Source: Phallusia mammillata
Taxonomy: Eukaryota; Chordata; Ascidiacea; Phlebobranchia; Ascidiidae
Assembly: GCA_003260075.1 (NCBI GenBank)
Contig: QLIY01000341.1
Coordinates: 89,525-153,524 of the forward strand
DNA: 64,000 bases
Reading direction: 5' to 3'
Under the pieces are notes generated by a model. The model had not been told where the DNA came from and made no database searches. It was given only the letters and a program-made list of their open reading frames with translations. Below are positions 52,401 through 64,000 of the stretch, piece by piece. Within the stretch, counting starts at the first letter, position 1. The number at the start of each line of letters is the position of its first letter. The position numbers and the translations under genes were made by a program.

Positions 52401-55400
52401 TATTCGGCTTCTGCTCCTGCTAAGTCATCCCCTGCAAAAAAACAAGTCTCAGAATTTTATTTAGTGCGATTGTCTTGCTATGTTTTATGTCACTTTTGCA
52501 AATATGTTACTTGATTACCCCCCCCCCTCGGGTCAGTTTGTGCAACTGCTCGGCCGAGCACCGAGCATAAAAAACTACGAATATTTGGGTTCTGCCTCTG
52601 CTAAGCCCATCCCCTGCAAACAAACAAGTCTCAGAATTTTTTTTAGTGCGATTGTCTTGCAATGTTTTACCCCCCCCCCGGCCCCAGCAGTAGGCATTTT
52701 TCCCCAATCTAACACATTTAAAAAAACATTCTTTTTTGTTCTTGGATACCCTTTCAAACACTAGTTTTGCCCCCCCCCCATAATTTATCTGTATAGATTT
52801 TGATAACTTGCAGGTACTTCTCCAATTAGACAAACAGCTATTTGACTTTGTGTTCAGAATTTACTAATCGCTAGTTTTTCCGCTGCAATCTTATGTTTAG
52901 TGATGAATATAATTGCCAAAGTAGGCATAGGCGCTTGTTTTGCACCCCCCCCCCCTCACTTTTGTAAAAATGTTACAGTTTTATTGTTTTGTTGTCAGTC
53001 GTGATACTTCCATCAAACTGTGGGATATTTCAACAAAGAAGGAAATACGCAACATGTCCGGCCACACGGGGGCAGTAACTGCTGTGCAAATGATGGACGA
53101 AACTGAAAGCGAGAGATTAAGTAAGTTTAAAACATGGTTATGTCAATAAGTTTAATGAGAAAAATAACAGCATAAGCCTGTGCCGAAACATTTGAATAAT
53201 AAAGCATGTCGCTTTTTATGTCATTTGTGCCATTATTTTCCGTATTAGGTGAGTTTAAAGTTTAAGTATTGTTGCTTTTACGGGTGTTTTATCTAATTGT
53301 TTGGGTTTATATTAACCAAAGTTTACCCCCCCCCCGAATAATAAAGCATGTCGCTTTTTATGTCATTTGTGCCATTATTTTCCATATTAGGTGAGTTTAA
53401 AGTTTAAGTATTGTTGCTTTTACTGGTGTTTTATCTAAGTGTTTGGGTTTATATAAACCAAAGTGTGTTTCTATGATTTATTTGTATAGATTTTGATAAC
53501 TTGTAGGTACATCTGTACTTCTCCAATTAGACAAACAGCTAATTGACTTTGTGTTCAGAATTTGCTAATCTCTAGTTTTTTTGCTGCTATCTTATGTTTA
53601 ATGATGAATATAATTTCCAAAGTAGGCTTAGACGCTTGTTTTGCACCTTTTATTTTGCCCATCTTTTATGTGACCCAAGTGGTAGTAAAAGGTGTAACGG
53701 ATGTGGCCTTCATATCACTAATGATGGCATGAGCATTTGCTGAAACGTTTGAACAATAAAACATGTCGCTTTTACGTCTATTTGTGCTATACTTATTATA
53801 CTTTAAAGTTATAAACAGATCCATGCATAGCACTTTGACTCTTATGTTTGTTTTTGTATTTAGGAGGTTTAATATCAGCTGAATCACCCCCCCCCCCCCC
53901 CCCCAGTGAACTGATGCACGACATGTCTGTGAAACAATTCCCACAAGAACTTCTGCTTGTCACTGGATCCACCGACTGTTACGTTAAACTCTGGCTTTTA
54001 CCCCAGGGTTTCTGCATCAAATCCATCTACACATTTTCACCAATCACCACAATCTGCCATCACCATGACGTCGTTTTTGTTGGTGAGGTTTTAACTTGCA
54101 TTTTGATATAACTGTCATTGGGAGGTCAGTCTTGACCAGTGGTGGGATTCAAATTGTTTGTCAGCCGGTTCCGTCACAAAAGTCATATGTTTCAGCCGGT
54201 TCTGTCACAAAAGTCCATTGACAGTAACCAGTAATGCTCACCGGTTCGCTGATGTCATAAAATTTCGTGAGACAGTTCTATAGAAAGGTGCTAACTGGCT
54301 AATAGTTAGTAATGGTCATTAAAGATAGAAGAAGGCTTCTCTTTAATAGCAACAATAGGCAAACAATAATCCCCCCCCCCTTTGTCCGACTCGTTTTTCC
54401 ATCAAATGTTTGATAGATTTGGCTGAAACTTATACAGATGGGAGATATAGTTGCCCCCCCCCCCATTTATAGGTGTCAATTGTTGTGTTCAACCCTGTAG
54501 CCCCAACATTTGCCCCACAAGCCCCCAAAGTGTAAAGCGTGTTTGTATGTTACTGGGCACCACAAACGAAAGATGGCGCAGTAGGGTTACAAGGGCAACC
54601 AGTTGTATGTTACCCCCCCCCCCCCGGTTCTGTCACAAAAGTCATATTTTTCAGCCGGTTCTGTTACAAAATTCATATTTTTCAGCCGGTATTATCACAA
54701 AAAGTCCATTGACAGTAACCAGTAATGCTAACCAGGTTCGCTGATCTCATAAAATTTCGTGAGACGGTTCTATAGAATCGGTGCGAACCGGCTGAATCCC
54801 ACCATTGGTTTTGACAAATCAGACAGTTACTAATAGTTACTAATGGTCATTAAAGATAGAAGAAGGCTTCTCTTTAATAGCAACAATGGGCAAACAATAA
54901 TTATTTGCTTGCCTGGTTAAGGCCAAGTATGAAAACAGCACAAGACACTGTTTTTCAATAAACATATTAAGAATGGAAAATAAGTAACAAAATTAGTCAA
55001 TAACTGTACAGGAAATATATATATATATATTACACTAACTAATATCCTATTGTCAAAAACTATGATTGTCAATGACCATGTTGTTTCTTGAAGGGTCTAA
55101 AACTGTTCATTATAATTACTCTCAGTTCTGTAGTTTCATTTGTTTTTATCTTTAAGGTTCTGATTCGGGTAAATTAACAGCATTCAATCTCATCAATCGA
55201 CAGCAACTTTATGACAAAATAATTCATGATGACAGCATAACATCATTGCAGGTTTGACATACTTGTTTGTTCTCCGAGAATTTTATAAGTTGCCCCCCCC
55301 CCATAATTCATGATGACAGCATAACATCATTGCAGGTTTGACATACTTGTACATTCCCCGAGAATTTTATAAGTCTAAACGTCTCTCCCACATTTAGTGC

Positions 55401-58154
55401 AATGGATCTCAGCTCGTTTCAACTTCAAATGACGGGAATCTGAAACTGTGGGAAATTTGCGACGAAGATTCGCAACCAACAAAAGTTTCGAAGATAGAAC
55501 ACGAAATTCATCTCAATTTAAAATTTAATCTGGTTGAATCAAATTTCTATGCTGAATCACGTCAGATTTTGTGTTCCTATTTAGCCGACAAACTATTTTA
55601 TGGAGATGATGGCATCAACCTGAAAGTCTTGGACATATTAGAAGGTATTTTGTGTATTTGTGGTTTTAACTCCATATTTTTGTGGCATAGACAATTGTTT
55701 AGTCAAAGATAGCAGATAATCTTCCAACCAACCAATCAGTATTTCTGCTTTGTAAATTTGAAATAGTAATCAGTTAAGATAAACATAAATTCATATCAGG
55801 CCTGAAGCATTCATGCAGACCAGTGATCATCGCACATTAATGTATATAGTACACGAGTATATAAATCATTGTAGGCCAGGCCTATTTGCGAGCGTTATAC
55901 TGAATTAGTCGGACTTCGACCCCCCCCCCTGAAAGTCTTGGATTTATCAGAAGGTATTTGTGGTGTTCATATTTTTGTGACATAGCCAATTGTTTTGTCA
56001 GAGATAGCAGTTAATGCATCAACCAATGTCAGTATGTCTGCTTTGTAAACTTGAAATGGCAATCAGTTAAGATAAACATAAATTCATAACTGGTATCAGG
56101 CCTGAAGCATTCATGCAGACCAGTGATTATCGCACATTAATGTATATAGTACACGAGTATATAAATCATAGTAGGCCAGGCCCAATTGCATACTGAATTA
56201 GTTGAACTTCCTGCATTCCCATATGTACAAANTACTGAATTAGTTGAACTTCCTGCATTCCCATATGGCAAGGTGCAGGCCAATTTTGGCAGGTCAACGC
56301 TGAGTCTGTGTATAGTTGTAAGAGCGGAAAGAAATGCCTGGCATACTATGATTTAAAATGGTAATTGGCAACTGTTAATTGTGCATCTTCTATTTTTACT
56401 TATGTCAAGTTAAAACATCAACAATTTGTGTTAAACAGAGACAGTTGCAAAATTTCCAAACCACAAGTCAATGGGATTTACTGATGCTTGTTTCGTGATT
56501 AGTGAAATGCTTTTCACGACCTCACTTGACCTTGACACTGGGACTGGAAGCATTAATGGTGAGTTGTTTATGATTTATCACGTGAGACTTGCTTTATGCT
56601 TAAAAGGGACCCCGGCCCCCCCCCCTGACACTGGGACTGGAAGCATAAATGGTGAGTTGTTCATGATTTATCACGTGAGACTTGTTTTATGCTTAAAAGG
56701 GACTTTAGCCCCCCCCCCCCCCTTCAAATGTTAATGAAACACCCACAAGTTCATGGAGTGACTGGTGTTCAGTGCTTTGAACAACAGTTTGCCCCCCCCC
56801 CCTTCTGCCGAGTCACAACTCGCTTACATTGCAAGTTTGTCATGTGATGAATTTCCGCGCTTCACTTGTGCTACTTGCGATCCAACATCAAGTGAATTTA
56901 TTTTTGTCACCGGTGGGACAATGTTGTTACTATGGAAACCAGCTCATGGCAGCAAACACGCAAGGTTTGAATAGATGTACATGTCAAGTTGACCCCCCCC
57001 CCTTCTGCCGAGTCACAACTCGCTTACATTGCAAGTTTGTCATGTGATGAGTTTCCGCGCTTCACTTGTGCTACTTGCGATCCAACGTCAAATGAATTTA
57101 TTTTCGTCACCGGTGGGACAATGTTGTTACTATGGAAACCAGCTCATGGCAGCAAACATGCAAGGTTTGAATAGTTGTACATGTTAAGATGTTTTTTGTG
57201 TCATTTGGGTAAATAAACATGTTTTTATGGTTTGAAACTTGCTTTTCATGGAATATGTGTTCACAATTTGTAAAACAGCTATAATTTGAAAATGTGCTGT
57301 TTGGATATAATTAACACTGAAATACCTGAAACTTATCTGTAATTTCAGCAGATTACCTTGCCATGCAACCCTACCATTACTTTGTGCGTTAATTTTGTTG
57401 TTTTAATTTTAACAGAGTGTTGTAAAAAATTTTTCAACATGACGTGTACAACATATAAGTTAAATGGAAAATTTGTTTACAATTTGTAAAACAGCTCAAA
57501 CCAGCTCAATTTATGAATAAAATCTATGGTTTTGGTAAATTCCCCCCCCCCCTGTTTGGATATAATTAACACTGAAATACCTGAAACTTATCTGTAATTT
57601 TAGCATATTACCTTGCCATGCAACCCTACCATTACTTTGTGTGGTAATTTTGTTGTTTTAATTTTAACAGAGCTTTGTAACATTTTTTTCAACATGACTT
57701 GTACAACATATAAGTTAAATGGAAAATATGTTTACAATTTGTAAAACAGCTCAAACCGGCTCAATTTATGGTTAAAATCTATGGTTTGGGTAAATATGAC
57801 ACTGATATACCTAGATGTTTTCTATTGTTTTGTCACAACAGCTTGGCATGTACCATACTATTGCTTGTGCATTTGTTTTTATGTGTTGAAACATATTTTG
57901 TCATTTTTATTTTTTGACACAGTGATACGAATTTAGAGAGAAATGGAGTTGTTCACGTAAAAGGTGGAAACATCCCAGAACTTGGTAAAAATTTTGTTCA
58001 TTCTGACATTGAGTCTGATACAAGTGATGGGGAAACTGATTCCAGTCCATGGTGGTGGTCGAAACCGACTGAAACCGGTTCAAACCAGCTTCAAGAGGAC
58101 AGTGACTCTGATTCGGATGAAAGCGAATCCCCCCCCCCAAACCCTGTGCAATAA
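49446..58154 (+). CDS. WD40-repeat protein, family not assigned
   Basis: Thirteen exons with matching phases: 49446-49577, 50142-50283, 50557-50616, 50680-50742, 51183-51278, 51621-51753, 52999-53120, 53864-54082, 55157-55251, 55398-55644, 56439-56558, 56750-56964, 57923-58154; about 620 residues. The N-terminus is a basic helix (RVRKFRKKLRQIERLESLGR, continuing IRTKDQLRSHLQKLL) followed by an acidic Ser/Asp-rich linker. The C-terminal two thirds form a beta-propeller: GHNDVICDVSVKCGWVASGS, RDTSIKLWDI, GHTGAVTAV, TGSTDCYVKLWLL, STSNDGNLKLWEI, VTGGTMLLLWKP. The tail is acidic (SDSDSDES). C runs interrupt exons 8, 12 and 13 (about 53887, 56791, 58130), and partial duplicates of exons 9, 11 and 12 follow them at about 55307, 56627 and 57001. 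A nuclear scaffold role is possible but not shown. Confidence 0.8.
56997..57174 (+). pseudogene. Duplicate of exon 12 of the WD40 gene
   Basis: After a C run the stretch beginning TTCTGCCGAGTCACAACTCG is repeated, coding AESQLAYIASLSCDEFPRF to GSKHA again, with only a few silent changes and one Ser/Asn change. The same C run precedes both copies. Probably an assembly or allelic duplicate, since including both would repeat the same propeller strand set. Confidence 0.75.
57175..57920. repeat. Intronic tandem duplicate around a C run
   Basis: About 57290-57540 and 57552-57780 match (TTTGGATATAATTAACACTG; CATATAAGTTAAATGGAAAA), joined by a C run at about 57542-57552. No exon is seen between 56964 and 57923 apart from the exon 12 copy. 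Confidence 0.7.
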
Positions 58155-58805
58155 CTTTGATCGTATTGTTTGTTGTTTTGTCTATTTACAAATTGATCGC
58201 TAACTTTGTGAAAATGTTTGTTAAACTCTCACTGTTCATTTAGTATCCGACCTGGAGTAAATTTCTGAACCTATGAAATACTTTTCCCCCACAAAACATT
58301 TACTTGCGTAACCAGAAAAACATGGCATATTAAGTCCAAACTTGAATGCCAAGTACCCTTTCATGCACTGGGCAGTTTTAATTGTTGACTGTGTCATCAC
58401 AGATAGACAGATTATTGATGGTGACATTATGTGGTTGTTTTGTAACCCCCCCCCCCCTTGAATGCCAAGTACCCTTTCATGCACTGGGCAGTTTTAATTG
58501 TTGATTGTGCCATCACAGATAGATGGTGACATTTAGTGGTTGTTTTGTAACATGCATTTCCACTTTGTAGTTGTTATGGTACACACTCATTTCTGTAGCA
58601 AGTTTAGTAACGTGTTACAAACAATTTGTGATAAACTTGCATTATAAAGTTCTATTTTGAAATGTTTAGTTTTGAAGCAAATGTATAAAATCAATGTTTT
58701 CGTGTATTCAGGTTTGCAAAATTTATTTGATGTTTGTTTGTAAAGTTCATGTAGTTTGAAGCCCAAACCTAATTAAATAGCAATGTTTGTTTTGCAGATG
58801 TTAAC

Positions 58806-59852
58806 ATGATGAGTAAAGTTGTTAAACATGCTGTGTTGGACACTGAATTATATGCAGACAGCGTGGAATGGTGTCCGGTTGATGGAAACCAATGTCTGTT
58901 GGCAGGAGGAACTTATCAGCTGAACGAGACTGAAGGCAGAAGGTTGGGCAAGATCCGACTTTATCAGCTTAACGATGAACTGGGACTTGATGAAGTTTGG
59001 AGTAATGACTGTCCAGGTATACTGGACATGAAGTGGAATCATTGTTTGATGTCTGAAGAAACTACAGTGTTGGGAACCGCTGATGCAGATGGTTCATTGA
59101 ATTTGTATGAACTCAAATCGGATTCCATGGGTTTATGCCAGTTTGCATCTGCACATGAAGACTCAATAGCTTTGTCAATAGACTGGTCAAACCACAATGA
59201 GAATGTAACATCACCTCATGTTGCAGTTAGCTACTCATCTGGACATGTCTGTGTGTTTGAATTAACCAACTCAACACTTGGACGAAAACACAAATGGAAA
59301 CCTCACAGTTTTGAGGCTTGGATCACAGCATTCGATTACTGGCAACCGAACCAAGTATACACTGGTGGAGACGACAGTTTATTTCGGGGTTATGATTTAC
59401 GGATTACAACCAGCTCTCCCACTTTTACCAACCGAGCACATGACATGGGGGTGTGCAGCATACAGTGCAATCGGAAGAGAGAGAATATTCTGGCCACAGG
59501 AAGTTATGATGAAAATATTCGGCTCTGGGACACGAGAAAGATTGGCAAGCAACCGGTGTCAGAAGTTCATGTTGGGGGAGGAGTGTGGAGAATAAAATGG
59601 TCTCCCTGGGATGGAAATCATCTTGCAGCAGCTTGTATGCATAATGGATTCGTTATCCTTGATTGTTCTGGCCAACCCTCAGTAATAGTGAAATATAACG
59701 AACATGATTCCCTTGCATACGGTGTTGATTGGTGTTACAACCAAGCAAAACCTAAGTCAGTGGGATTTTTATTAGCCTCCTGTTCTTTTTATGATCACAA
59801 ACTGTCGTTATGGGAGTGGGAAACTTATAAATCAGATAATTGTAACTCGTAG
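58806..59852 (+). CDS. DPH7: DPH7, diphthine methylesterase-type WD40 protein
   Basis: A single 348-residue coding exon. DPH7 (WDR85) removes the methyl ester from diphthine intermediates on eEF2 so that diphthamide can be amidated; cytosolic. Seen in order: DTELYADSVEWCPVDG, CPGILDMKWNH, HSFEAWITAFDYW followed by VYTGGDDSLFRGYDLR, HDMGVCSIQC, LATGSYDENIRLWDTRK, GGGVWRIKWSPWDGNHLAAA and LASCSFYDHKLSLWEWE, all matching the family signature. It is shorter than human DPH7 because the loop before the last blade is brief. An acceptor-like TTTTGCAG sits 8 nt before the ATG cluster, suggesting a 5'-UTR intron or spliced-leader addition. AATAAA follows at about 59900. Confidence 0.95.
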   Translation: MMSKVVKHAVLDTELYADSVEWCPVDGNQCLLAGGTYQLNETEGRRLGKIRLYQLNDELGLDEVWSNDCPGILDMKWNHCLMSEETTVLGTADADGSLNLYELKSDSMGLCQFASAHEDSIALSIDWSNHNENVTSPHVAVSYSSGHVCVFELTNSTLGRKHKWKPHSFEAWITAFDYWQPNQVYTGGDDSLFRGYDLRITTSSPTFTNRAHDMGVCSIQCNRKRENILATGSYDENIRLWDTRKIGKQPVSEVHVGGGVWRIKWSPWDGNHLAAACMHNGFVILDCSGQPSVIVKYNEHDSLAYGVDWCYNQAKPKSVGFLLASCSFYDHKLSLWEWETYKSDNCNS

Positions 59853-59899
59853 TAGAAACTATGCAATTTATTTTATAGTGGATACTGTGTCAAATACAG

Positions 59900-59905
59900 A
59901 ATAAA
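59900..59905 (+). terminator. Poly(A) signal AATAAA of DPH7
   Basis: AATAAA lies 48 nt after the DPH7 stop codon, just before a C run (about 59910-59963) that hides the cleavage region. Confidence 0.6.
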
Positions 59906-59906
59906 C

Positions 59907-59964
<58 letters not shown>

Positions 59965-60094
59965 TTTTAATAATTTTTCTTTGCACTTATATTTATCGAG
60001 CAGAGTTTATGAAACCAACTACAAGCATATTTGCAGTTGTAAAGGACTTAAACACAGTGGTCAAAAGCAGAATTCGTTTATGTTTGTGTAAAAC

Positions 60095-60275
60095 CAGGGG
60101 TGGGATTCAGTTTTTTTGCCAGCTGGTTCTATTACAAAGTCATATTTTTCAGGCGATTGTGTTACAAAAAGTATATTGACATTAACCAGTAATGCTAACC
60201 GGTTTGATTATCTCATAATTTCTTGAGAAAGTTCTATTAAACCGGTGCAAACCGGCTGAATCCCATCATGCACTG
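60095..60275. repeat. hAT-type MITE, CAG(T/G)GGTGGGATTC family, exact duplication
   Basis: Starts CAGGGGTGGGATTCAG and ends GAATCCCATCATGCACTG, flanked by TGTAAAAC at 60087-60094 and 60276-60283. It ties the CAGTGGTGGGATTC family to hAT-style 8-bp target duplications. Confidence 0.8.
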
Positions 60276-61122
60276 TGTAAAACTATATGTTTATTAATAA
60301 AATCGATCATATGTTTTGATAAAATGTATACTTTTGCGGGAAAACAACGCTGCGATACGCATGAATAATTTCGCGACGGTTTCTCAGAGCGACTAGGGAC
60401 GCTACATTCGTTCGATTTTACTCTTGATGGGAAAAGCGTATATGCATATATACACGCTAATGATGTTTAAACAACAAATTTATGCACGTATACCATTCGT
60501 TATGACAATGACATAATAACACATGATGTTTCGCGATCCGAAAATTACGGTATATTTCGCGACCGGAATTTGGGTCGCAACCCACAGTTTGAGGAGCCCT
60601 GCTCTAATAGATATTTATTTGTATAACACGCCTTCCATACAACAAACTGTAGTTTTCCACACAATACCAAAAAAGTAGTACTGTTGTGTGTCGGATTTAT
60701 TGAGAAATGATAGCATTGTTCGATGTTGCGGGGTAAACTAGAATTTCGAACAAAAGAAAATGACAGCACAAAATATTGATGGTTGCAGATTGCAGTAACT
60801 GCTGAAGATTGTGTGTTATGTTTTAGGGCAGTATATTATCTTAAACAACCAGTTAAATTGTCTACTGACATGTGAGAAAATTAAAAGTATTTCTGAAACT
60901 AAATTCCCACAAGATGTATTATATATACACCTTTTCTTTGACAGTTATGTTTATGAAAATTAAATTACTCTTAAGTCTGTGTATAGTGTTCCTAAATTTA
61001 CACAAGATATGTAATTTTGTAAATCTTAGAAAAAATACATCTGTATTGGCTTTAAATCTTTTTCAGGTTATTTTTTAAAGTTGTTTTAATTGTTTTTCAA
61101 TTTACTTGTGCAAGAATGTAAA

Positions 61123-61493
61123 ATGTCTTCATTGCGACCACAAAGTGCAGCTGGTGTACAAGACAATAGAAATATTATTGACACAAGTTTATATTTGCCA
61201 TCAACACCTGCAAATGGGGAACAGAGGTATGAATGACTGTGTTTAAAATATAATGTAAATTACTACAGTGTATTACTTCTGGGTATTGTATTGTATCATG
61301 CCCATTTCTAGCAGAATCTTTAATTAATGTAATTCAAAAACATAATTACAATTGGCTTTATCAAAATGACAACTTCAGTAATAGATCAAAACCATCAACA
61401 GCATGGCTTAAACTGACAATCACTGTTTGTCTTTTTAACTGTAATGCAGTAAAACCAATGGATGATGCCACATAGGCGAAATATATGTTCCAT

Positions 61494-61540
<47 letters not shown>

Positions 61541-63403
61541 TTGTGTCTGTTACAATCATATTAATATTTAAATTATAGCAGTTTATGACTATACGTAAAA
61601 TTTGAATGTAAATTTATTCTGGTGTATATAGAATACTTTTTTTTTCCTAAGTGCTTGATATATCGTGTACTGCAGCTTGATTAAGGTTCCTTCCCGGGAT
61701 TGTCTCGACGGGAAATTCCCGGGATTTCCCGGCAAAATTACGTTCCCGAATCCCGGGAAATTTGTTTTCAATTCCCAGGAAACAGACAAACAAGCAAAAA
61801 CGTGTTAATTTTGTAAAAAAATAACAGAAATGTTTAAATTTCTGCTAGCTGTTACGAAAATACGGCGTTTTGTAATTTTAATGATAAAGTAAGTAAGCGT
61901 TTTTATACGATATGGTAAATTATTTTTTACGAAAATGCGCCACCCAGCGGTACTAGAAAAAGCAAACTTATTTTTCGTAATTTCTGAATCTAGTTTACGT
62001 TCAAACAAGATTGCAAATATAGTTTAATCGACAAATTAGATGCCTCCAGCGAAAATAAACTAATTTTAGCGATTGCAATGGCTTAATCATCCACGAAAAC
62101 TGGACACATTTTTCGCTCGGGAATCCCGGGATTCCTGGGAAATAAAAAAATTATTTCCCGATTCCCGGGAATTAAAAAATCCGGGAAATAGGGGAACCCT
62201 AAGCTTGATTGACAACCTGCACTGATGATGACAACAGTGATTGTTGAAACCCCTGCATAATGTATTCTATATACACCAGTTCCTTGGCACTTATTATGTT
62301 TATGATTAAAATTATTATTGCTTTTGGTAAACATATGCAACTTACTTTTTCCAGAGCGTGATCAACTCCTCGTCCGTCCACAGCAGGTTTGGCAACTAGG
62401 AGGTCAAGCATATCATCACTAACTCCTCGACAATCGGTAAATTTGGCATAGTTTGTTGCTGTAATAATCCTGGCACAAAACTTGTCATGCAGACACCTTC
62501 AGATGACAGCGGACCACACACGGATGCATTGTTGTATTATGACAGCTTTTAGAAGGAGGAACTTCGGGAGTTAATAGCACAGCTAGCTGTGTTGTCGCCG
62601 GACTTCAGTAAAATTTACATTACTCTCATCCGCAGTTTAACACTCACAAAATAAATTTGCTGTTACAATATTATAGCCACTATTTACCTAGAGTGTTTCT
62701 ACTTTCTATAGACTATGTTACTTTTATGCCTAGGATAAGATTGGTTTAGGTATTTGCAGTGGTGGGATTTAAATTTTTTGTCTGCCGGTTCTATCACAAA
62801 AGTCATTTGTTTCAACTGGTTAAAGTATTGACAGTAACCAGTAATGCTAACTGGTTTGCTGATCTCATAAAATTTCGTGAGACGGTTCTATAGAACTGGT
62901 GCGAACCGGCTGAATCCCACCACTGAGTATTTAGCACAGTAACATAGTTATAATATATTGTCAACACATTAATGTCTTTTGTGTTTTTGCAGAGGAAACA
63001 CAACATTACCATGTGGACTCATTTCCAGCCTAACTTTAAACCAGGACTCACTTTGCTTTTTCCCAAAGACTCGAACGTGCCTGATTTGGAATACAGAGAA
63101 CTACACCAGGTAATAAATAAACTTTTAATGTGAAATAACAAACCATGAAATTTTTGTGAAATGTAATGAAGTAACTACAAACAAATGTGGCAGTAAAAAC
63201 AAGAATAGAAACAAGTGTTTGCTTGTGTGTGTTGTGACATCAGTGCTTAGTCTTCCACTATAGACTTCTGTAACATTTGTTTTGTTTAAGATTGTGCGAG
63301 AGTTAACTAACGGAATATACGGTGGAAATCAGATGTTTGGAACCAAATTTTGACCGGAGTTCAACCTGTCAGATTCCAGTTGTGTACAAAGATACCCGAG
63401 TCG
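61123..63403 (+). CDS. Partial small gene, unidentified, with a broken third exon
   Basis: Exon 61123-61226 starts MSSLRPQSAAGVQDNR and ends NGEQ plus AG at a GTATGA donor. Exon 62995-63109 (using the second AG of TTTTTGCAGAG) continues RKHNITMWTHFQPNFKPG, then PDLEYRELHQ. Exon 63291-63403 reads IVRELTNGIY, then after GGNQ needs a one-base shift to continue CLEPNFDRSSTCQIPVVYKD to TRVG before GTAAG. Both halves of exon 3 look like good protein, so a base or short piece is probably missing near 63335. The gene continues beyond. I do not recognise the family. Confidence 0.5.
61440..62740. other. Large intron with C run and repeat pieces
   Basis: Contains GATGATGCCACATAGGCGAA (61463-61482), a C run at about 61495-61539, and TTCCCGGGATT units in opposite orientations around 61690-61760 and 62120-62200, which look like termini of another foldback (about 61690-62200). 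No exon seen. Confidence 0.5.
62757..62925. repeat. hAT-like element, CAGTGGTGGGATT family
   Basis: Starts CAGTGGTGGGATTTAA and ends GAATCCCACCACTG; flanking 8-mers GGTATTTG and AGTATTTA agree at six of eight. It lies in the intron just before exon 62995-63109. Confidence 0.7.
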
Positions 63404-63483
63404 GTAAGAAATATATATTTAATATATACTTACAAATAAAAATATACACAAGCCAAACACAACACTAACACATGTAAAGCAAG

Positions 63484-63771
63484 CTATGACTGAAAAAATT
63501 GGTGGGTTGCTTGCAGTTTGCTTAAATGTAATTTTTGTTTCTCAATTTCTAGTCTTTGTTTTTCAACCTGCAGCAAGTCTTCGAGAACTTGTAAAATTTT
63601 CATTTGTATGTTGCAGCTCTCATTTAAATCCTCATTGTTTTGGTTTTGCTTTTCTGGTTTGTCTGATGTCACATTTGTAGCCGAAGTGCTAGATGTTTCA
63701 GAATTATTGTTGGTTTCATTTGACTCTTTTTCGGCTCTAGACTTAATTTGAGCTTTTCTATGCTGCCATGC
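63484..63771 (-). CDS. Last exon of a coiled-coil protein (possible MADF/Myb-SANT type DNA-binding family)
   Basis: On the minus strand after ATTTTTCAG the frame reads AWQHRKAQIKSRAEKESNET, a Ser/Asn/Thr-rich spacer, then ILQVLEDLLQVEKQRLEIEK as a heptad helix to HQFFQS and the stop at 63484-63486. The layout (basic end of a helix, polar linker, C-terminal coiled coil) resembles transposase-derived Myb/SANT-like proteins, but the DNA-binding part would lie beyond the window, so this is only a suggestion. Opposite in orientation to, and possibly nested with, the gene at 61123-63403. Confidence 0.55.
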   Translation of the reverse strand, partial: AWQHRKAQIKSRAEKESNETNNNSETSSTSATNVTSDKPEKQNQNNEDLNESCNIQMKILQVLEDLLQVEKQRLEIEKQKLHLSKLQATHQFFQS

Positions 63772-64000
63772 CTGAAAAATATCACATGTTAGCAATATAC
63801 ATATGTATACATATGTTAGGTATGGTTGGGCTGTTGGATACAAACAAGCAAGAAATAGAAAGCTTGAAAAATTGTTTTAGACTTAGCAAATCTGTTGTAG
63901 ACGTTTAATTAATATTTTGTTCAGCATTACACCAGTTGAATGACAAATTTGTTAAATATATTTCAGAACACTGGTTTATTGGCACTTTTTATTGTTAAGA

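Overview
The window looks like nuclear DNA of an invertebrate chordate, most likely an ascidian tunicate close to Ciona. The reasons are AT-rich sequence, short GT-AG introns, one-exon-per-domain EGF/FN3 genes, recognisable chordate orthologues (PINK1, ALG3, DPH7, SANBR/KIAA1841), dense short hAT-type MITEs and pairs of near-identical local duplicates typical of a very heterozygous assembly. The species is inferred from these features only.

Layout. (1) About 1-17.2 kb, + strand: the 3' part of a large extracellular-type gene with FN3 domains followed by a long run of EGF domains. Four tandem copies of a two-EGF, two-exon unit lie at 12.3-16.0 kb, and the gene stops at 17224. A block at 5480-6625 is inverted, yet its exons fit the gene in domain order and splice phase. 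(2) 17.2-30 kb: a gene-poor, repeat-rich stretch holding a Penelope-like remnant, an intronless SAM-dependent methyltransferase (19368-20303, -), roughly 1-kb and 0.85-kb direct repeats, and an L1-like endonuclease fragment. (3) 30.7-34.5 kb, -: ALG3 in nine exons, one bounded by an apparent U12-type AT-AC intron. (4) 34.8-36.8 kb, -: a SANBR homologue without an obvious SANT domain. (5) 37.6-46.5 kb, +: PINK1 in twelve exons, divergent from SANBR across an 847-bp gap. Its last exon is repeated at 47.9-48.2 kb. (6) 49.4-58.2 kb, +: a WD40-repeat protein of unassigned family. (7) 58.8-59.9 kb, +: DPH7. (8) 61.1-63.4 kb, +: part of a small unidentified gene, and at 63.5-63.8 kb, -, the last exon of a coiled-coil protein.

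The genes are mostly unrelated housekeeping or regulatory functions: N-glycan assembly (ALG3), mitochondrial quality control (PINK1), diphthamide synthesis (DPH7) and chromatin/BTB regulation (SANBR). The main biological surprises are a PINK1 that has lost the glycine-rich loop and the DFG aspartate, the AT-AC intron in ALG3, and EGF exons kept nearly identical while their introns diverged.

A technical point affects everything: many G or C homopolymers of 9-99 nt sit at the edges of local duplications. Where two copies can be compared (46-48 kb), they visibly replace unique sequence. They look like assembly joins, and several interrupt exons.
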